Assembly (NCBI RefSeq): GCF_964340395.1
Contig: NC_135565.1
Coordinates: 12,563,742-12,627,741 of the forward strand
DNA length: 64,000 nt
Direction: 5' to 3'
DNA from: Glandiceps talaboti
Taxonomy: Eukaryota; Hemichordata; Enteropneusta; Spengelidae
In this document: positions 1-45,189 of the stretch, piece after piece
Layout: each line of letters opens with the position of its first letter
Position numbering within the stretch: the stretch's first letter is position 1
The notes under the pieces: generated by a model
What the model was told of the DNA's origin: nothing
What the model saw: only the letters and a program-made list of their open reading frames with translations
The model's database searches: none
Translations under genes and position numbers: made by a program

Positions 1-258
1 CAGCAGGAAATAGAGATATTTTCCTAAGGGGAAATGCCACTCCAGGAAATAGAGACATTTTCATAAACTATAGGTTCTGGAGAGTCATTTCATGATTTTG
101 CATCCCCTACAATTACTTGCAATTTCAGAAAAACATCAAGTTGATCTTGTGCCTTACACGCATCATGGGAGCCAGCAGAAATATTCAAGTCTGTGTTGTG
201 CTCAACAGACATTGACCTCTGACCCTATAAGTAACAATGTGTCTGTTGTCTTCCACAG

Positions 259-26962
<26,704 letters not shown>

Positions 26963-27560
26963 TTAGGAAGACCCTGATGAAAGGATAAAACAACACTGAT
27001 AAAATATGGTTGTTAATCTTGCAAGTGTGTTGGAGATGAATAGATAACCCATATTTTTATCACCATTTTATCTTTTGTTAATTAGGAGAACCATGACATC
27101 ACATAATGTTTTGAGTTTTTGATAAATTTTTTTTTTCATGTAACTGACAAGTACTATGATTATTATCAATATTTTGCTTAAGTGTAGATCTATATGTCAA
27201 ACACTATGCTATACTCAAGGTTCATTTAGTCAACTCAGATGTGTGCATCATTGCTTTGTCCAGGAAAAGTCGAATTAGGAAGACTAATGAAAGGCTAAGA
27301 AAAACGCTGATAAAATATGTTTGTGAATCATGCAAGTGTGTTGGAGATTGATAGATTCTTCATTTTTGTTATCGTTTTAAATTTTTGATAACCATAATAA
27401 CCATAATATCAATATATTTTGAATATTTTACTTTTTTCTTGTAACTGATAAAAAGTACTTTGACTGTTATCAATATTTTGTTAAGCTGTATAGCTATGTG
27501 TCAAACACTACACTGTACTTACAGTTCATGTAGTTAACTCAGTATGTACAACAGTAATGT
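26963..27560 (+). repeat. Duplicated 3' flank of the TTC3-like gene, two copies of about 300 bp
   Basis: 26963-27272 and 27273-27560 share AATTAGGAAGA, CTGATAAAATATG, GCAAGTGTGTTGGAGAT, TTATCAATATTTTG, ATGTCAAACACTA and AGTCAACTCAG/AGTTAACTCAG. The first copy begins at the stop codon, so the 3' UTR probably contains both. Confidence 0.8.
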
Positions 27561-28577
27561 CTGAAACTTTTGTTGTTATGTTGTTCTCAAAAAGTCTAAC
27601 CATTCATTAGCTTTAACGCCCAGGTTCTCATATTAGTATTATTTTATGAGTGAAGCCATAGGGATAAGATTACATGCCCAGTTTTCAATCCTGTAAACCA
27701 AACTGGGCCTTTCAATGGGCCTTTAAATCAAAGAAAAAATAAGAATTTATTTGATAAATTCTTATTAAAGGTATCTGTAGTGATCTTCAAAGATACCACC
27801 CAACAATTTCCTTTACAAAGAAGATGTTTGACTTCTAAAAAAACAGATTAAATTAACAAGATTAAGTACAACCATATATATAGACCCTCCACCAACAGGA
27901 TACACAACTTGGGTATTTCCTTTGAAATTATGTTCTTTTGCATATGATAATCCCTTTACTGGTAAATGGTAATATTTTACATCCGGTCATCAAGAAAATC
28001 TCACAATACCACATAAAGTCACGCGATAACCCGAGTGTGACTTTCATACTTCTTGCAAAACACGGGATAAAGTTATGCGATTATGATAATGCGATGTCAT
28101 AACCCATGAATCATGGTGTCTCTCATTGACGGATACGATTCATTTGATGGCGATTATGAAATGGTGGAGGGTCTATGGTACAACCAATCTTGAAAATTAC
28201 CAGCAACAAAGATTTCATATGTTGCAGTTTAAAGTGATTTAAGTGTTTGTTATTTTAAAACAAATTGGTTGCCAAGGTGCTGCCTTCCTTATCTAAGTTG
28301 AGACTGTTTAACACTCAATCAGGATATATCTTTAATAATGATTCAGTATACGCAAAAAATAACCAAATATCTCATATATATCCAAGATATATTCAGTGTC
28401 TTTGACAAAAATTTTGTGTGTAAAAATACCAACTTTTAAGTTTTCAAGCTAATATAAGAGTAACTTACTAACTAACTTAATTTTAAGGTATTAAGTCTTT
28501 CTCTACAATGGTATAAGATAGTGGATGTTTTTTGCAAGTGGTGCTCCTGGGACGTGAAATATATTGATTACATTCTC

Positions 28578-28738
28578 AGACATACATACATACATACATA
28601 CATACATACATACATACATACATACATAATTACACACAGATACACACATGTATATACATACATACATACATACATACATACATACATACATACATGCATG
28701 CATACATACATACATACATACATACATACATACATACG
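28578..28738 (+). repeat. (CATA)n microsatellite
   Basis: Nearly pure CATA with short interruptions. It makes Tyr/Ile/His and Cys/Met/Tyr/Val shadow frames. Confidence 0.95.
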
Positions 28739-29218
28739 TAGAAAACCTATTGTAAAGTTTTATCCTTTTGTTTATAGACTTGCAGAGGTTTGGTGGAGGG
28801 GAGTGTATATTATAATAAACATCTTTCTTAGAAATTTATTAAATCAATTGGAACACATTAACACAAATTTCTTTGTTGAATGACATGAAAATGTATGATA
28901 CAGGTAAATGCTTACATCAATGACATCATCACTTTGTTCTCTTTAGCTTAAACTACATATTACAGTTCATATACCTTTATGGTTTGGATTGATTTGAAAT
29001 ACTATTTTACTCAGAAGGTAACTGAAACACTAGTATAAAGTTTAGTTATAATTTTGGTATATCTGAGGAACACTGGACCCTGAAAACAATGTTTTAGGTT
29101 TACCCCAACCTGTTTTGGATGCCAAACAAAGAAGGAAGGCAACATATCTTAGAATGTTACAAGTCCAAAGCCTACCAGTACAATGTTACAATGATTCAAC
29201 GCATGGCCCATCCTGTGT

Positions 29219-29310
29219 TGGGTTGTCATTGACCAAGCTGTTAGCTCATGTGCCTCTTATCACTGCAGTCAGGTTTTGAACCCATCCAGAGATGGCTAGG
29301 CTGGGCACTG
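29219..29310 (+). mobile_element. Decayed tRNA-type SINE head
   Basis: Reads like the head of the SINE at 19412 with substitutions: GTTGTCATTGACCAAGCTG, then ATGTGCCTCTTATCACTGCA, then GGTTTTGAACCC. The body and tail are not recognisable. Confidence 0.5.
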
Positions 29311-30933
29311 CAAAAGTATTTTGAATTTCTGAATTAGATTTGGATTTGGATTAGGAAAGTACATATTATCATTATTTTGGAAACATTGGATTGAAAAAGT
29401 ACGGAGTCATGTAGTCTGTGAGAAATGAGGTATCATGTCATGTTGTCGGCTATCACTCTCTTTCCTGATAAGTCTAAACAAGAGCACATATCTCACAGTC
29501 TAAAGGGTCTTGTTGATTGGTTGATACCTGTTTTGCCCAGTTTCCTTCAAGTGTTCCATCTGTTTTTAGTAGTTTGGTTCACAAATAGTTTCTATGAAAT
29601 TCGCTTTTCAAACTATTCTATCACACAAATATAAGAAAGAACTGAATTGTTGTCTAGTGTTGCGCCTACCTGAAAATCTGTATATCAGTTCAATAGGTAG
29701 TAATAAAAACGAAGTGAATATGCAAACATTAGTGTTACTTGCATAAACTTACTGGTGCATTGACATTAAACAAATTTTTACAGAGAAGTGTAAAACCTGC
29801 AATGTATTTTGACCAGAAGCAATGCTAAACAGTGTGCTCTGATATCAATGTGAAATGTTGCAAGAGTTTTACCAATATTTGTTCAGATGTATTATTTTGA
29901 ACTTCTCAGACCAATATAGTATACAGATAGGGGTTTCATACTCTAATATCCAGGGACAAAACATTCAAATGATGTAGATCTCTGCTATGCAATCTCATCA
30001 CCCAACTCTATGATTTGTGTGAGATTGAGAAGAACTGTATTAATGTTTTTCATTACATATGTACCCATGATTACTTGCTTCAATGAGTGCATATAGTGCT
30101 GGTTTTGCACTGCATCGCAGTACTAAACACATTTTTGCATACCTGTATGCAAATGTGTGCATGAGCGTTCCGTGTACACGAAATCACACGAATACACTTA
30201 TATTTTTATGATATTTACTGTTAGGACAAACATATATAATAATAACATCCTCCAATGCATGAGTCTCAGTTTCGGTATTTGTACTCGTGCTCGCAAAATT
30301 TTGCTGTTACACTTTCATGAGATTGGCATGGCTGCAAAGAGCACTGAAACACTTGCCCAAATACCTGAAGTGATGCTCGCACTCATTGGGTATTGTTTAA
30401 CAGTATATACTTCCAATGTTTATTTTTGTAAAAAGATCCAGTTTGGCTAAACTAGATGTGAAGTGTCTAGGGATTGACAAATATGTTGACCAATCATAGA
30501 ACAGAATATTTGTAGGAGATGACGCTTATTTCTGATTATCTGTAGCCAGAAAACTAAATGTATGTACTGGAAATGACCCATTGACTTCATAAAATACATC
30601 ACTAAGGTCTCACAGGCACGCAATACTGCTGTAACAGCACTGTTACAGTGCTGCTGAGCATCGATGTTATGAAATAGTAACCACAGCCATGTAACTGGTC
30701 TGTTCTACAAGGCTGGTACAACAATCCTACAACAATGCTTCAGTGCTGTAACAGCCCAGTTATGTACGTAACAGCGTTATATACATTTGGTTGTACAGTG
30801 AAGAAATAAGGATTTCTATTTTTTATTACAGTAGTTTCCACTTGTTTGTGAAACCATCATCAACTCAATTTTCTTTAGAAGTGCATTTTGCCTTGCCCAA
30901 TAGTTTTGACTCTCGCTTTGTAAGTTGTTGCTT

Positions 30934-30939
30934 AATAAA
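30934..30939 (+). terminator. Possible distal poly(A) signal
   Basis: AATAAA about 4 kb after the TTC3-like stop codon. I saw no clear nearer AATAAA between the stop and this point, so a long 3' UTR is possible. This is only a hexamer match. Confidence 0.2.
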
Positions 30940-33171
30940 GTTGGATATAAATGTATAAATACCCTCGTGATAGTTTCTAAGTTATTCAGTTCATGCTAGA
31001 TCGTGGACATGTTATGATAGGTGTGGTGATCATTGATGTGAAATACTAGCCTCTCCCCTCCCTAGTCTCCACCCTGTTCCCACATATACTATTCAAAAAT
31101 ATGCACTTGTATACAAAGAGAATAAAAACAGTAATTTAGACGAAAATGTACAGCACATACTCCCACACTTTTCCCCAAAATAGATAAAAATAAATAAGAG
31201 ATCAGTTTTTTAAATAAGTTAGGAACGAATTTGAGGTACATAACCTCTGTCGCCAACACACACTCATCCCTAATAAAAATTCCTCAATAAAATAATTCGC
31301 ATTCTTGAGGAGTTAGGTTTTAAAAGTGCACAAACCCTCCACACAACCATACACGTACTGTTCTATATGAATGGAATACACCTTTCGTTTGGAGAATGCA
31401 TACATAAACCCCACCCACGCACGCACGCAGACACCATTCGAAAGATAACACCCCTTTGTTGAGGTATAGTAAGTTGGGCAAAGTACAGTGCACACCTCAT
31501 TCAATGTATAAATAAACGAAGTGATATTCAGATCTTTTCTTTTGGTAAGTTTGACAAAAATTCAGACTTCTTGAAGTTTGTACTCATTTTGGCCTCGCAT
31601 AGTTCCTGAAATCAAAAGATATTAAGTTCAATGCATTAGCTTCTACACCCGCCATTGCCTGAGATATGTACAGTGTCCGCTTGATTGAACCCAAACTATG
31701 TTACCATTGTTTCGCAAGGTTTTGGTAGACCTTTATAGTGTAGTCAGAGGTGAACCCAGGAATGTCACTGCAAGGCCATTATTGAAGTGGATAATTTATA
31801 CATTGTAAATAAACACTCCCCATCATGATCTAGCCTTGGTGAAGTGACTTTTGTAGCAAACACGTATCAAAGTCTAAACAACACCGGATAGCATACATTT
31901 ATGACGATATTTCTTTTGTTCCATGGTGAGTAGTTGGATACATTGTAACAATACCACCACCATCGGATGACATCACACCGATAGTGTATTATTAATTGCT
32001 ACATAGTATCCTTTTTATGACGTCAAAACCCACCGTTGTCGTCACTCTAAAGATACACTACTCCAACGTTGAGTATCAACAATTTCACTTAGAGTAATCA
32101 TTCTGTGTTTTGACTCCGACAACCAAACGAAGAGGTCCGAAGTTTCCATCATATACGAGGTCAAATTGTTTGTTTTTGTTTTTCACGATATAATACATTT
32201 TGCCAACAAAGAATGATAAGGCATTAAATATGGACTGTTGTATCAATTTTGATAAGGATGGTTTACAATTGAGCGTTCCAACACGTTCAGATACTTTTTA
32301 TTAGTTTCTATTATTTTCTTTGTTTTAATCAGACTCCAGGCTCATATAAGCTTTAAAAAGGAGGACGTAAGAATATATATTCACAAAATAAAGTTACAAG
32401 TGGTTCAGAGTAATAGATAAGATTCTATTAAAGGTGTATCCCTCCATTGCCTGCATTTAATAGAATTACTGTAGACGTGCAGGTACGAGTCAATGCAATT
32501 AGGCCTAATAAACAATAAATTGTGTGGTTCAGATTACAATGTGATCAAACATTTAGAGGAAAGGGCATATTTTTTTTTTAAAAGCTGGATAAAAATTCTA
32601 CACTATCATCAGACAATCGGAAAATTGTGTGAGGAGGGCGAGAACATGATGTATACACATACAGGGAATGTTAAATTATCGTAGATAGTCGGTGTACCAT
32701 ACATTTGAAATAAAACTGATATTAACAAAAATAAAAATTGTCGCAGGTCATGGAAAAGCAACATGGGAATTATCAGTGGTATCATAGTGTCGGTTACCCA
32801 GACTCTGACCGCTGGGGGACTCTTCTCGTTTGGGATGGTCTCTTAAGCAGAGCGAGAGGCTGGCGGGTAACTGAGACTAGTGTTATCAAAGAACTTTTCC
32901 TGTATCGATAACAGTACTGTATTAGGGGCGAGATCAATATTCAATTTACGATTTTTAAAAAATTAAATTATTTTACTGGGGGGGGGGGGAGGTGAGCCGT
33001 TTTATTTCTTATCCTACACTGACAATTTCACTTTTAATGAATGTGTTTGTACCCCTGAATACAAATATTAATATTTCTATTTAAGAAATGTCAAATTGAG
33101 AAATAGAAGAATTTTCGCAATAGTAAATGCATGGAAGTATTAAAGTGTCAACAAAAGAATGATTTTTTAAA

Positions 33172-33370
33172 ACTACATACCGACTTTGTATTAATAGCAC
33201 TACATACTTCTACATACCGACTTTATATTAATAGCACTACAAACTACTACATAGCGACTTTATATTAATAGCACTACATACTACTACATAGCGACTTTGT
33301 ATTAATAGCACTACATACTACTACATACCGACTTTGTATTAATAGCACTACATATTACTACATACTGATT
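33172..33370 (+). repeat. Minisatellite, about 42 bp x 4-5
   Basis: Units of TACTACATACCGACTTTGTA followed by TTAATAGCACTACA, with single-base variants. Confidence 0.9.
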
Positions 33371-33469
33371 TGAAATTGATTGCGCTGTCCGAAACATGTT
33401 CAGTTTAGTTAGAGAGGGTAGGGGGGTCTGAGGCCTAACTAAAAGAATTTAGTTTTTTTTATCCTACAA

Positions 33470-33581
33470 ATGCCGCAGTTCCCATCTTATTGTACTACTA
33501 TCTGGCGAGATCAATAGTTCAATGTAACATTGAACTATTGATCTCGCCAGACAGTACTACAATAAGATGGGAACTGCGGCG
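33470..33581. repeat. Near-perfect 112-bp palindrome
   Basis: The left arm starts GCCGCAGTTCCCATCTTATT and the right arm ends AATAAGATGGGAACTGCGGC. The arms are about 55 bp with two mismatches and essentially no loop. It lies about 600 bp upstream of the histidine-rich gene. Confidence 0.9.
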
Positions 33582-33868
33582 TTAACCGTAGTGCAATGAT
33601 GTATTAAATGGACAAAATTTCGAAAGGAAATTTGTCCGAAAGTAGTTGTTGAATTCGTTCTCAAAGCGTTTATTTGGACATAAAATTGAAAATTCACCTT
33701 TCATTTTCAGCTTTGTCCTAGTATAACATCGTGCATCACCATGTATAAACACCCACCCCCACCCCCACCCAAATGTATGGATCCGTGTGAATATAAATTC
33801 GGCCTTGACTTTAAATAAATACTTGTCTTGGTATGTTTTCTTTCGATTCATTTCAAATCTTACAGTTA

Positions 33869-33874
33869 CACGTG
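33869..33874 (+). promoter_or_regulatory. E-box CACGTG
   Basis: Perfect palindromic CACGTG about 190 bp upstream of the TATA box of the histidine-rich gene. Such sites bind bHLH-type factors. Function here is not shown. Confidence 0.35.
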
Positions 33875-33988
33875 GCAACATACACTCGTAACAATGATTG
33901 TACGCAGATGCAGTGACAATCTGTTGCACTATGACGCATGCTCATTCACTACATGTATGACATCAGTTTCTATTTCTGTCCCAAATTC

Positions 33989-33996
33989 TGACGTCA
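33989..33996 (+). promoter_or_regulatory. Consensus CRE (TGACGTCA)
   Basis: Perfect 8-bp cAMP response element 64 bp upstream of the TATA box of the histidine-rich gene, a usual promoter distance. It suggests CREB/ATF-type control. Confidence 0.55.
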
Positions 33997-34057
33997 CCAT
34001 AGCGGGGTTGTGATGAAAACATCTCATGTGACACTGTCTCATGACCATTCGAGTATG

Positions 34058-34067
34058 TATATATAAG
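34058..34067 (+). promoter_or_regulatory. TATA box
   Basis: TATATATAAG about 100 bp upstream of the ATG at 34162. Initiation about 30 bp downstream would give a 5' UTR of about 70 nt. Confidence 0.6.
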
Positions 34068-34161
34068 GAGGCGATACCATAGTGGCAACAACCACTTTGA
34101 TAGCTACTGTCGTGCGATCTACAATACTGGTTCTGCTTACTTTTCTTATCAAACATTGAAA

Positions 34162-38830
<4,669 letters not shown>

Positions 38831-39899
38831 GGAGCTGATAAAATATATATAAGAACTTTGTCTATTCCACCAAGAATTATACTCGCGCGAGATCTCACGT
38901 GATTATGTCGACAATGGAGACCCACTTCAGTCTTGTATGTCATACATATGTGACGTATTGGGTGGAAAGAGTCGATAGTTAATGCGTATGATTGATTCAC
39001 TTGGAGCTATTGTATCAGTCGTTTGAGTTGCTGAATTTTAACAGTACCATGAGTCATTTAACTACTTATGTTTTTTGAACGAAGATGAGACAATCAACAT
39101 AATAATATCATTTACAGATGTGTCACTATATATACACAGCTATATACAGGATGTATTTATATTGCGGGAAAGTAACAATTTGTGAACTACATTTGTAAGT
39201 CTTTGATGTTAAACTCATATTTAACCTTCGGATTCATATATATACAAGAGACTGAAACTATTTCTGGGGACCAGGGAGAAATCGTTACCTTTGAAAGTGA
39301 AATTCTTGTATATAATGGATTAAGGTATTTGGCGTTGCATCAAAAATTGATAGCTGGTATTTGCCTCATAGGTATGATTCAACCTCTTCTTTGAGGCAGT
39401 TTCAGGGTTGCCATTTTTGGTACAAATTGTCAACTAAATTTAAATTCAAATTTAAGTGCTAAATCATTAAGTCATAATATAGTCATGGTTTACATTTATA
39501 CTTTGTTGGTTTGTTGTTGTATTTTGATTAGAAATTTCGTTAATGTTTTTTTGGTATATACCACAAATAGTTGTTAGCTTCTTTTGTTTGAAATTTGGTA
39601 TTCAAAGTACATTCTTTTACGTACATTTCCAGAAAAGAATTAGTGATTAGAAATAGTTATTCTCTTCTCAATAGTAATTATTCCCTTTTTAATTAAGGCA
39701 AGGATTTAACTTCTCAACCATTTTATGAAACTATTTTATACTTTTATTCTTAAACCTATTTATACTCAGAAATATAGAGGCTTGTGGAATGAGGATTAAA
39801 TATCTTGAATTAAGATCAACTCGTTTATTTACTTGTAATGTATACTGTTTTGTCATCTGTGTTACCAACGCTATTCATTCTGTGTATTCATGATGTACT

Positions 39900-40212
39900 G
39901 TGTTTTGCCTTGGTATGCTATGGTTATCTCTAGTATGTTGTGATATGTTTTAGACTCGGTATGCGGTGGTGATCTGTTATGTTGTGGTATGTGTTGACTT
40001 GGAATGCAGTGGTGATCTGATATGTTATGTTGTGCTATGTTCATTGCTTATCTGGTATGTTGTGATATGTTTTAGACTCGGAATGCAGTTGTGATCTGTT
40101 GTGTTTTGTGGTATGTGCAATGTTTATCTGCTATGTTGTGATATGTTTTGCATTGATATGCAATTGAGATGTTATTTTATGTACTATGTGTTGATTCGGA
40201 ATGCAGTGTATA
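39900..40212 (+). repeat. Degenerate minisatellite
   Basis: Repeated words TATGTTGTGATATGTTTTAG, ACTCGG(A/T)ATGC and GTGATCTG in variable order and spacing. Confidence 0.75.
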
Positions 40213-40527
40213 AAAATTTGCTGTAAATAAGTGCTGTGCATGTTACCAATTATGGTTCATGTAACGCCCATGCTTTAAAATACGTTGTTTTACGTGGCGC
40301 CATTATTGAAGTAATAGTACAAGGAGTTACGTCATAAGGCACTGGCTAAGTAATACGAAATTCGATTCTCTCTGGAATTCTCATGATTTACTAAATTTTA
40401 CCATTGAAATTAGAATCGAGGAAAATACAAAATAAATTTATTACCAGGTCAAATGATCACGTTTTAGGAAGGTGAGCATCTCTCCTTGTTCTGGCTTTGG
40501 AGTGAGGCCAAACTCAGGGTTTTGATA

Positions 40528-40533
40528 AATAAA
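40528..40533 (+). terminator. Possible poly(A) signal
   Basis: AATAAA followed by a GT-rich stretch, about 1.7 kb after the stop of the His-rich gene; another AATAAA is at 40431. These are hexamer matches only. Confidence 0.25.
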
Positions 40534-42477
40534 GTCTATGTTCCAGTTATACAAATATACACCGTCTCTATGCTGTTTATCCTTTTACTATAAAAAAAAA
40601 TATATACAGGCTGATCTAAAGTCTTGATATGGTGGAGAATCCGCTATCTTCATTCTGTATCCTACCAGTCCCTGGGGTCTTCTGTTCGACGCCATGACAC
40701 TTACATAGTGGAATCGGGAAAGAAATTCTACACATTACCTGACAGTGGTCTTACGGTCTGGTTTCATTCAGATTGTGTTTATGGTTTTGTGTTGGATGCT
40801 TAATGTAAGGAAAGCTATCGTGGGTGATGCAAAACAAGGATTTGTGATGGTTGCCGTCTGATGCCTGAATTTTAGAATCCGTTATTGTGATCTGGGGTAG
40901 AGAATACAAGCAATCAGTAACAATAATGGAATACTCAGATATCAAAGTGTGAGGGCGCTATCGTACATTGTACTATGGCTCCACGTGCAGGTGTTCTGCA
41001 ACGTATTATTCTCTAAAGATATTATACCGTTTCCACGGAATTTCACATTCAAAGCCCCAAATATTTGGCTGTGAAATAGCTGTTTCATTACACGTAATGC
41101 CTAAAACAGTCACTCGGTGTAAACACTGGCTCTTGAAATGTTAAATTTGGACATTTATTACGAACCAGCGTGGAACTACTAAATATATTAATGCCTAATG
41201 AACTACCAAGTAATGTTTTTATTGACCCATATGAGTATACAATAAAGAAATGTGGTCAGGTATGCTAAATGAACTGAAAGATTAAGACAATTATATATAC
41301 TCTGAAATTTACAGATGCTACAAAATGATCCATGGCATGGCTTAGCAATTTGCTTATGGTACATGCTTATGATATTTTGGCACTGTACAAAACTTTGAGT
41401 AACAAATATACATGTATTTGATTCACACAAACGTGGTCCAAGACAGTCTCGTACGTGATGATGATGATGATGATGATGATGGCAAATGTATGGTACATTA
41501 TTTGACTCAAAGAAAACTTGGTGCTGTTGACCTGTTGACCAACCACAAACACACACACATTGCTGATGGAAATTGGTAAACTTCAACATGTTTTTACTGT
41601 TTGGTAGCATTTTAATAGCCTGAATTCCATTACCACTTCACCACTATGGTTATTCTTAATTGTAGCATATTTAACTGTTTCTCGATGTGTGCATTAATAC
41701 AACATCAGATATTCAATTTGTTCATCTCCTGTACCATTTATGCAACAACATATTTTTTTTTTTAAATCAGTGGACTTTCTACGACGTTGACCACTAGGTC
41801 GCTGTTTGGTTTTACGAAAAAAAATTGTGTGACCCTTAAGTACGGCAATGGCTATTGTTGTCTACAATCGTAAATCTACAGTTCCAATTTACAAAGATTT
41901 ATAATAAGGTTTACTTGTCCATTTCAAAGCGTGACATTAAATTTATGAATACAGGTCATGTATATAGTGGAATTATAAGTTTTATTTATGTTACACTTTC
42001 ATGTCCATGTGTACTACCCTAATATACGACAGCTGTGTTGGGTATCTTTTGACGAGGACGTAAGCTGATTTAAGATACAAAACCGCGATGCCATCACCAA
42101 TCACAACACAACATGCAAATCGACTGCTTTCTGTTGTTTTCAATAGCTAACTAGTAGGCATTAGGAATTTTAATACAATAGAGTACTTATACGTTCAGAT
42201 GGACTTAGTACAAGTATGGAGTTGGCTATAAGTGACTGTGTGATTTGAAGGTTTGTTGCTAGAACTCTCCAGCAGCGACACGCTGGCCAAATTACTACAT
42301 TGTGACATCTAAGGTAATGCCACAGAAATAAGTATAAGGTAGGTTGTAGAGTTTGAAAATATAACGTGTATGTGTTAGATGTCAGACTGCTTCTAACACC
42401 TCTGGGGGTTTTTATATTGCGTCATTTTTCTTGTTATTGACTGGCTTTTTGTATTGTGTACCTGGACGAATTGCATT

Positions 42478-42628
42478 AATGTTACATTATATTACATTGC
42501 ATTACATTACATAACATCATATAACATAGCATTACATTACATTGCATTACATTATTTTTACATTGCATTACATTACACATTACTTTACATTACATTACAT
42601 TACATCACATTACATTACATTACATTAA
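42478..42628 (+). repeat. (ACATT)n pentanucleotide array
   Basis: TTACA units with occasional GCATT variants. The open frame across it is a shadow. Confidence 0.92.
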
Positions 42629-43339
42629 TATATAGATAAATACCTGAAGTCAGTGAGAGTGAAATTTATATGTATACAAGATCAGGCCGGAGAGCAACAA
42701 CATAGAAGACCAGAAGAATTGATGAATAGTTGTACAAAGAAACAGTCAATTACAAAAGAATTGTTGCAAACTGAAACATTATATACAATAACGGCCACCA
42801 TTTTACCTGTTATTTCCATGGATCTGCATCATAGCTATCATGGTGTGTATTTATTTGCTTGAAATACAAACAAGACTGTCAGTGTTTGGCTTAAAGGACA
42901 GAGTTGCCCTATTTTAAAAGTTTACATGTATTTTTTTTATTTTGAATGCAAATTTGTATATGCTGTTTGCAAAAGACTGTACAGTAGTCTAATTGTCTCT
43001 AGATCCATTAATTTTAAAAACACTATGCAAAAATAATATTGGAAAGTATTCATGTAAATTTGTTAACAGGGTAGGAGTATGGCTTTAAAAAATAATTGTT
43101 CAGCCAAAAAACATTAGTGAAACTGGAGAACTAAAAATCATGTCAAAATTTGACAGCCTTTTAACAAAAATGGGTGCAAAACATGTATATACACTAGTTC
43201 CTGTATAAAAAACAACTAACATTAATTACCCTGTGTTCAGCTTCAATATACACTCAAGTAATGTTAAAGTCTGTGCAAATGAGAAAAATCTGGAGATTTC
43301 AAATGTAAACATGTTCATGCAATTACATTAGAGACAATG

Positions 43340-43373
<34 letters not shown>

Positions 43374-44104
43374 TGTACATGTATGTATGTATGTATGTAT
43401 GTATGTATGTAGGTATATGTATGTATGTGTGTGTGTACACATTTGTATGTGTGTGGCTATATATATGTTATAAATATAAATGTGTGTGTGTGGGGGGGGG
43501 GGGCTTGAAAATTTCTGACCATGTGGAGGGGGGATCTGAATTTTTTGGGGGGTTATAAAGGGGGGGGGGACTTAAAAAAATCTAATTTTGTCATGATTCC
43601 TCCGACCCCCTCCGAGGAGTACCCAGTACAGTGTACATATCTCAGTGAGATAAATGACAAATTACGAAGCTCAGATATCATTTCAAGTTTAGCATTTGAA
43701 TGAAAGGTGGTGTAGTGTTCCGATCCAAAATATTATAATTTGTGTTGAAGATTATTTCTGTATTATATTTTGTCTGAAGGTCAATCAACTTTGAAACGTC
43801 ATGGGGGCCCGGGGGTCAAGTTTACAAGTCATTGAGAATGACATAGACCCCGCTATGATTGGGTTTTAAGGAACTGGCAGTTTATGTTGTCATTTTCTTG
43901 ATATCACTACTCTGATCACGCAACAACACTTGTGAACCTAAATCAAACAGACTTAGATATGTTATGTCTGCTCGTTGGACATGGGGCATGCCTACTCATG
44001 TTGTATCTCCTCGTTGGACATGGGACATCCCTACTCTTCAAGATGACGTGATGAAATAATACATTCAACAATAAAGGATGGGTCGGGTATGGTTGGGGGG
44101 GGGG

Positions 44105-44700
44105 ACCTGTTCAAGCATGTCTGAGTTATGGCATTGGACATGGAAAATTCGCAAACAAAATGGCTACCAGGCAGCCATATTGGATCATATCACGACAACA
44201 ATGAATATGCACATGTATGTCACAGAACACTATCCTAATACCAACTTTGAATGAGATCTGTTCAAGCATGTCTGAGTTATGGCTTTCAACATGGAAAATT
44301 CGCAAACAAAATGGCTGCAGGCAGCCATATTGGATCATATCATGACGAAAATTGATATGCACATGTATGTCATATAATTCTGTGCTAATACCAACTTTGA
44401 ATGAGATATGTTCAAGCATATCTGAGTTATGGCTTTGGACATGGAAAATTCGCAAACAAAATGGCTGTTAGGCGGCCATATTGGATCGTATCATGAAACA
44501 AATTGACGTGCATATGTATGCCATTGTATGTTGCCACTGTACCAAGAAAAAAATCGGTCCAGGCATCTCCAAGAAACGGCTCTGTACGGACGGACGGACA
44601 CACGGACGCACGGATGCACGGACAGACGTAACCCAATTCATAAGTGCCCGTTCCGGACTTCGTCCGGCGGGGACTAAAAATGGTGAATCAGATGTGAATT
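44105..44700 (+). repeat. Tandem units of about 145 bp with a SINE/MITE-like tail
   Basis: Three units (about 44105, 44255, 44405) share TTCAAGCATGTCTGAGTTAT, CATGGAAAATTCGCAAACAA, AATGGCTG, GCCATATTGGATC and ATACCAACTTTGAATGAGAT. They run into GGACGGACGGACA-type repeats and a hairpin CCGGACTTCGTCCGG followed by CGGGGACTAAAAA, which looks like the end of an interspersed repeat. Confidence 0.85.
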
Positions 44701-45189
44701 AAGGTGTTACGATTTCCCATTCATGTCGAGGTTGCTCACAGCAACACATGTATAAATGTTGAAATTTGAATAGAAAATGGCCAAGTCATTTTGAAACAAA
44801 TATGCAGTGTCGTAGAGTAATTATATCATGTACCCGGGATCATGTATTATCAGCGCACACCTAGCATCCATTGTAGAACCATGGATGTATTAAGAGGAGA
44901 CTCTAAAACATCCATACTAGAAGTTTGTGAATCGTGCCACAAATGTACACTACATGCAGTATCAGGTATACGTGTTTGCATTGCACTGATTATATCCTGA
45001 GACACTGGCCGGCAGAGTTATGATCCCTCCACGGAACTGCCTCGTTCAAAAACGACAATCAATATGTTCACCAGTCTCAACGGTAGGACTTGATTTTATG
45101 GCCGACGCGATTTCATCTGGGGCCCACTCTTACTATGTGTCTTGAATGACAGTACGTAATCATGGGTCAAAGTGTGCAAACACGTTCGA

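Larger units (their letters stand above)
27561..33170. other. Intergenic or 3' UTR stretch without recognised genes
   Basis: Contains a CATA microsatellite (28578-28738), a decayed SINE head (29219-29310), a palindromic GCTGTAACAGC-containing stretch (30625-30780) and AT-rich unique DNA. Open frames are below 100 codons, lack splice context and look like chance. Confidence 0.5.
40213..44100. other. Gene-poor stretch with microsatellites
   Basis: Holds an ATG/TGA run (41458-41485), an ACATT pentanucleotide array (42478-42628), a GTAT run (43337-43430) and G runs near 43491 and 43560. I see no exon-like frames with splice context. Confidence 0.5.

Noticed and set aside
42653-42862. 69-codon + frame
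   Set aside because: No Kozak, splice or family evidence, and it follows directly on the ACATT array.
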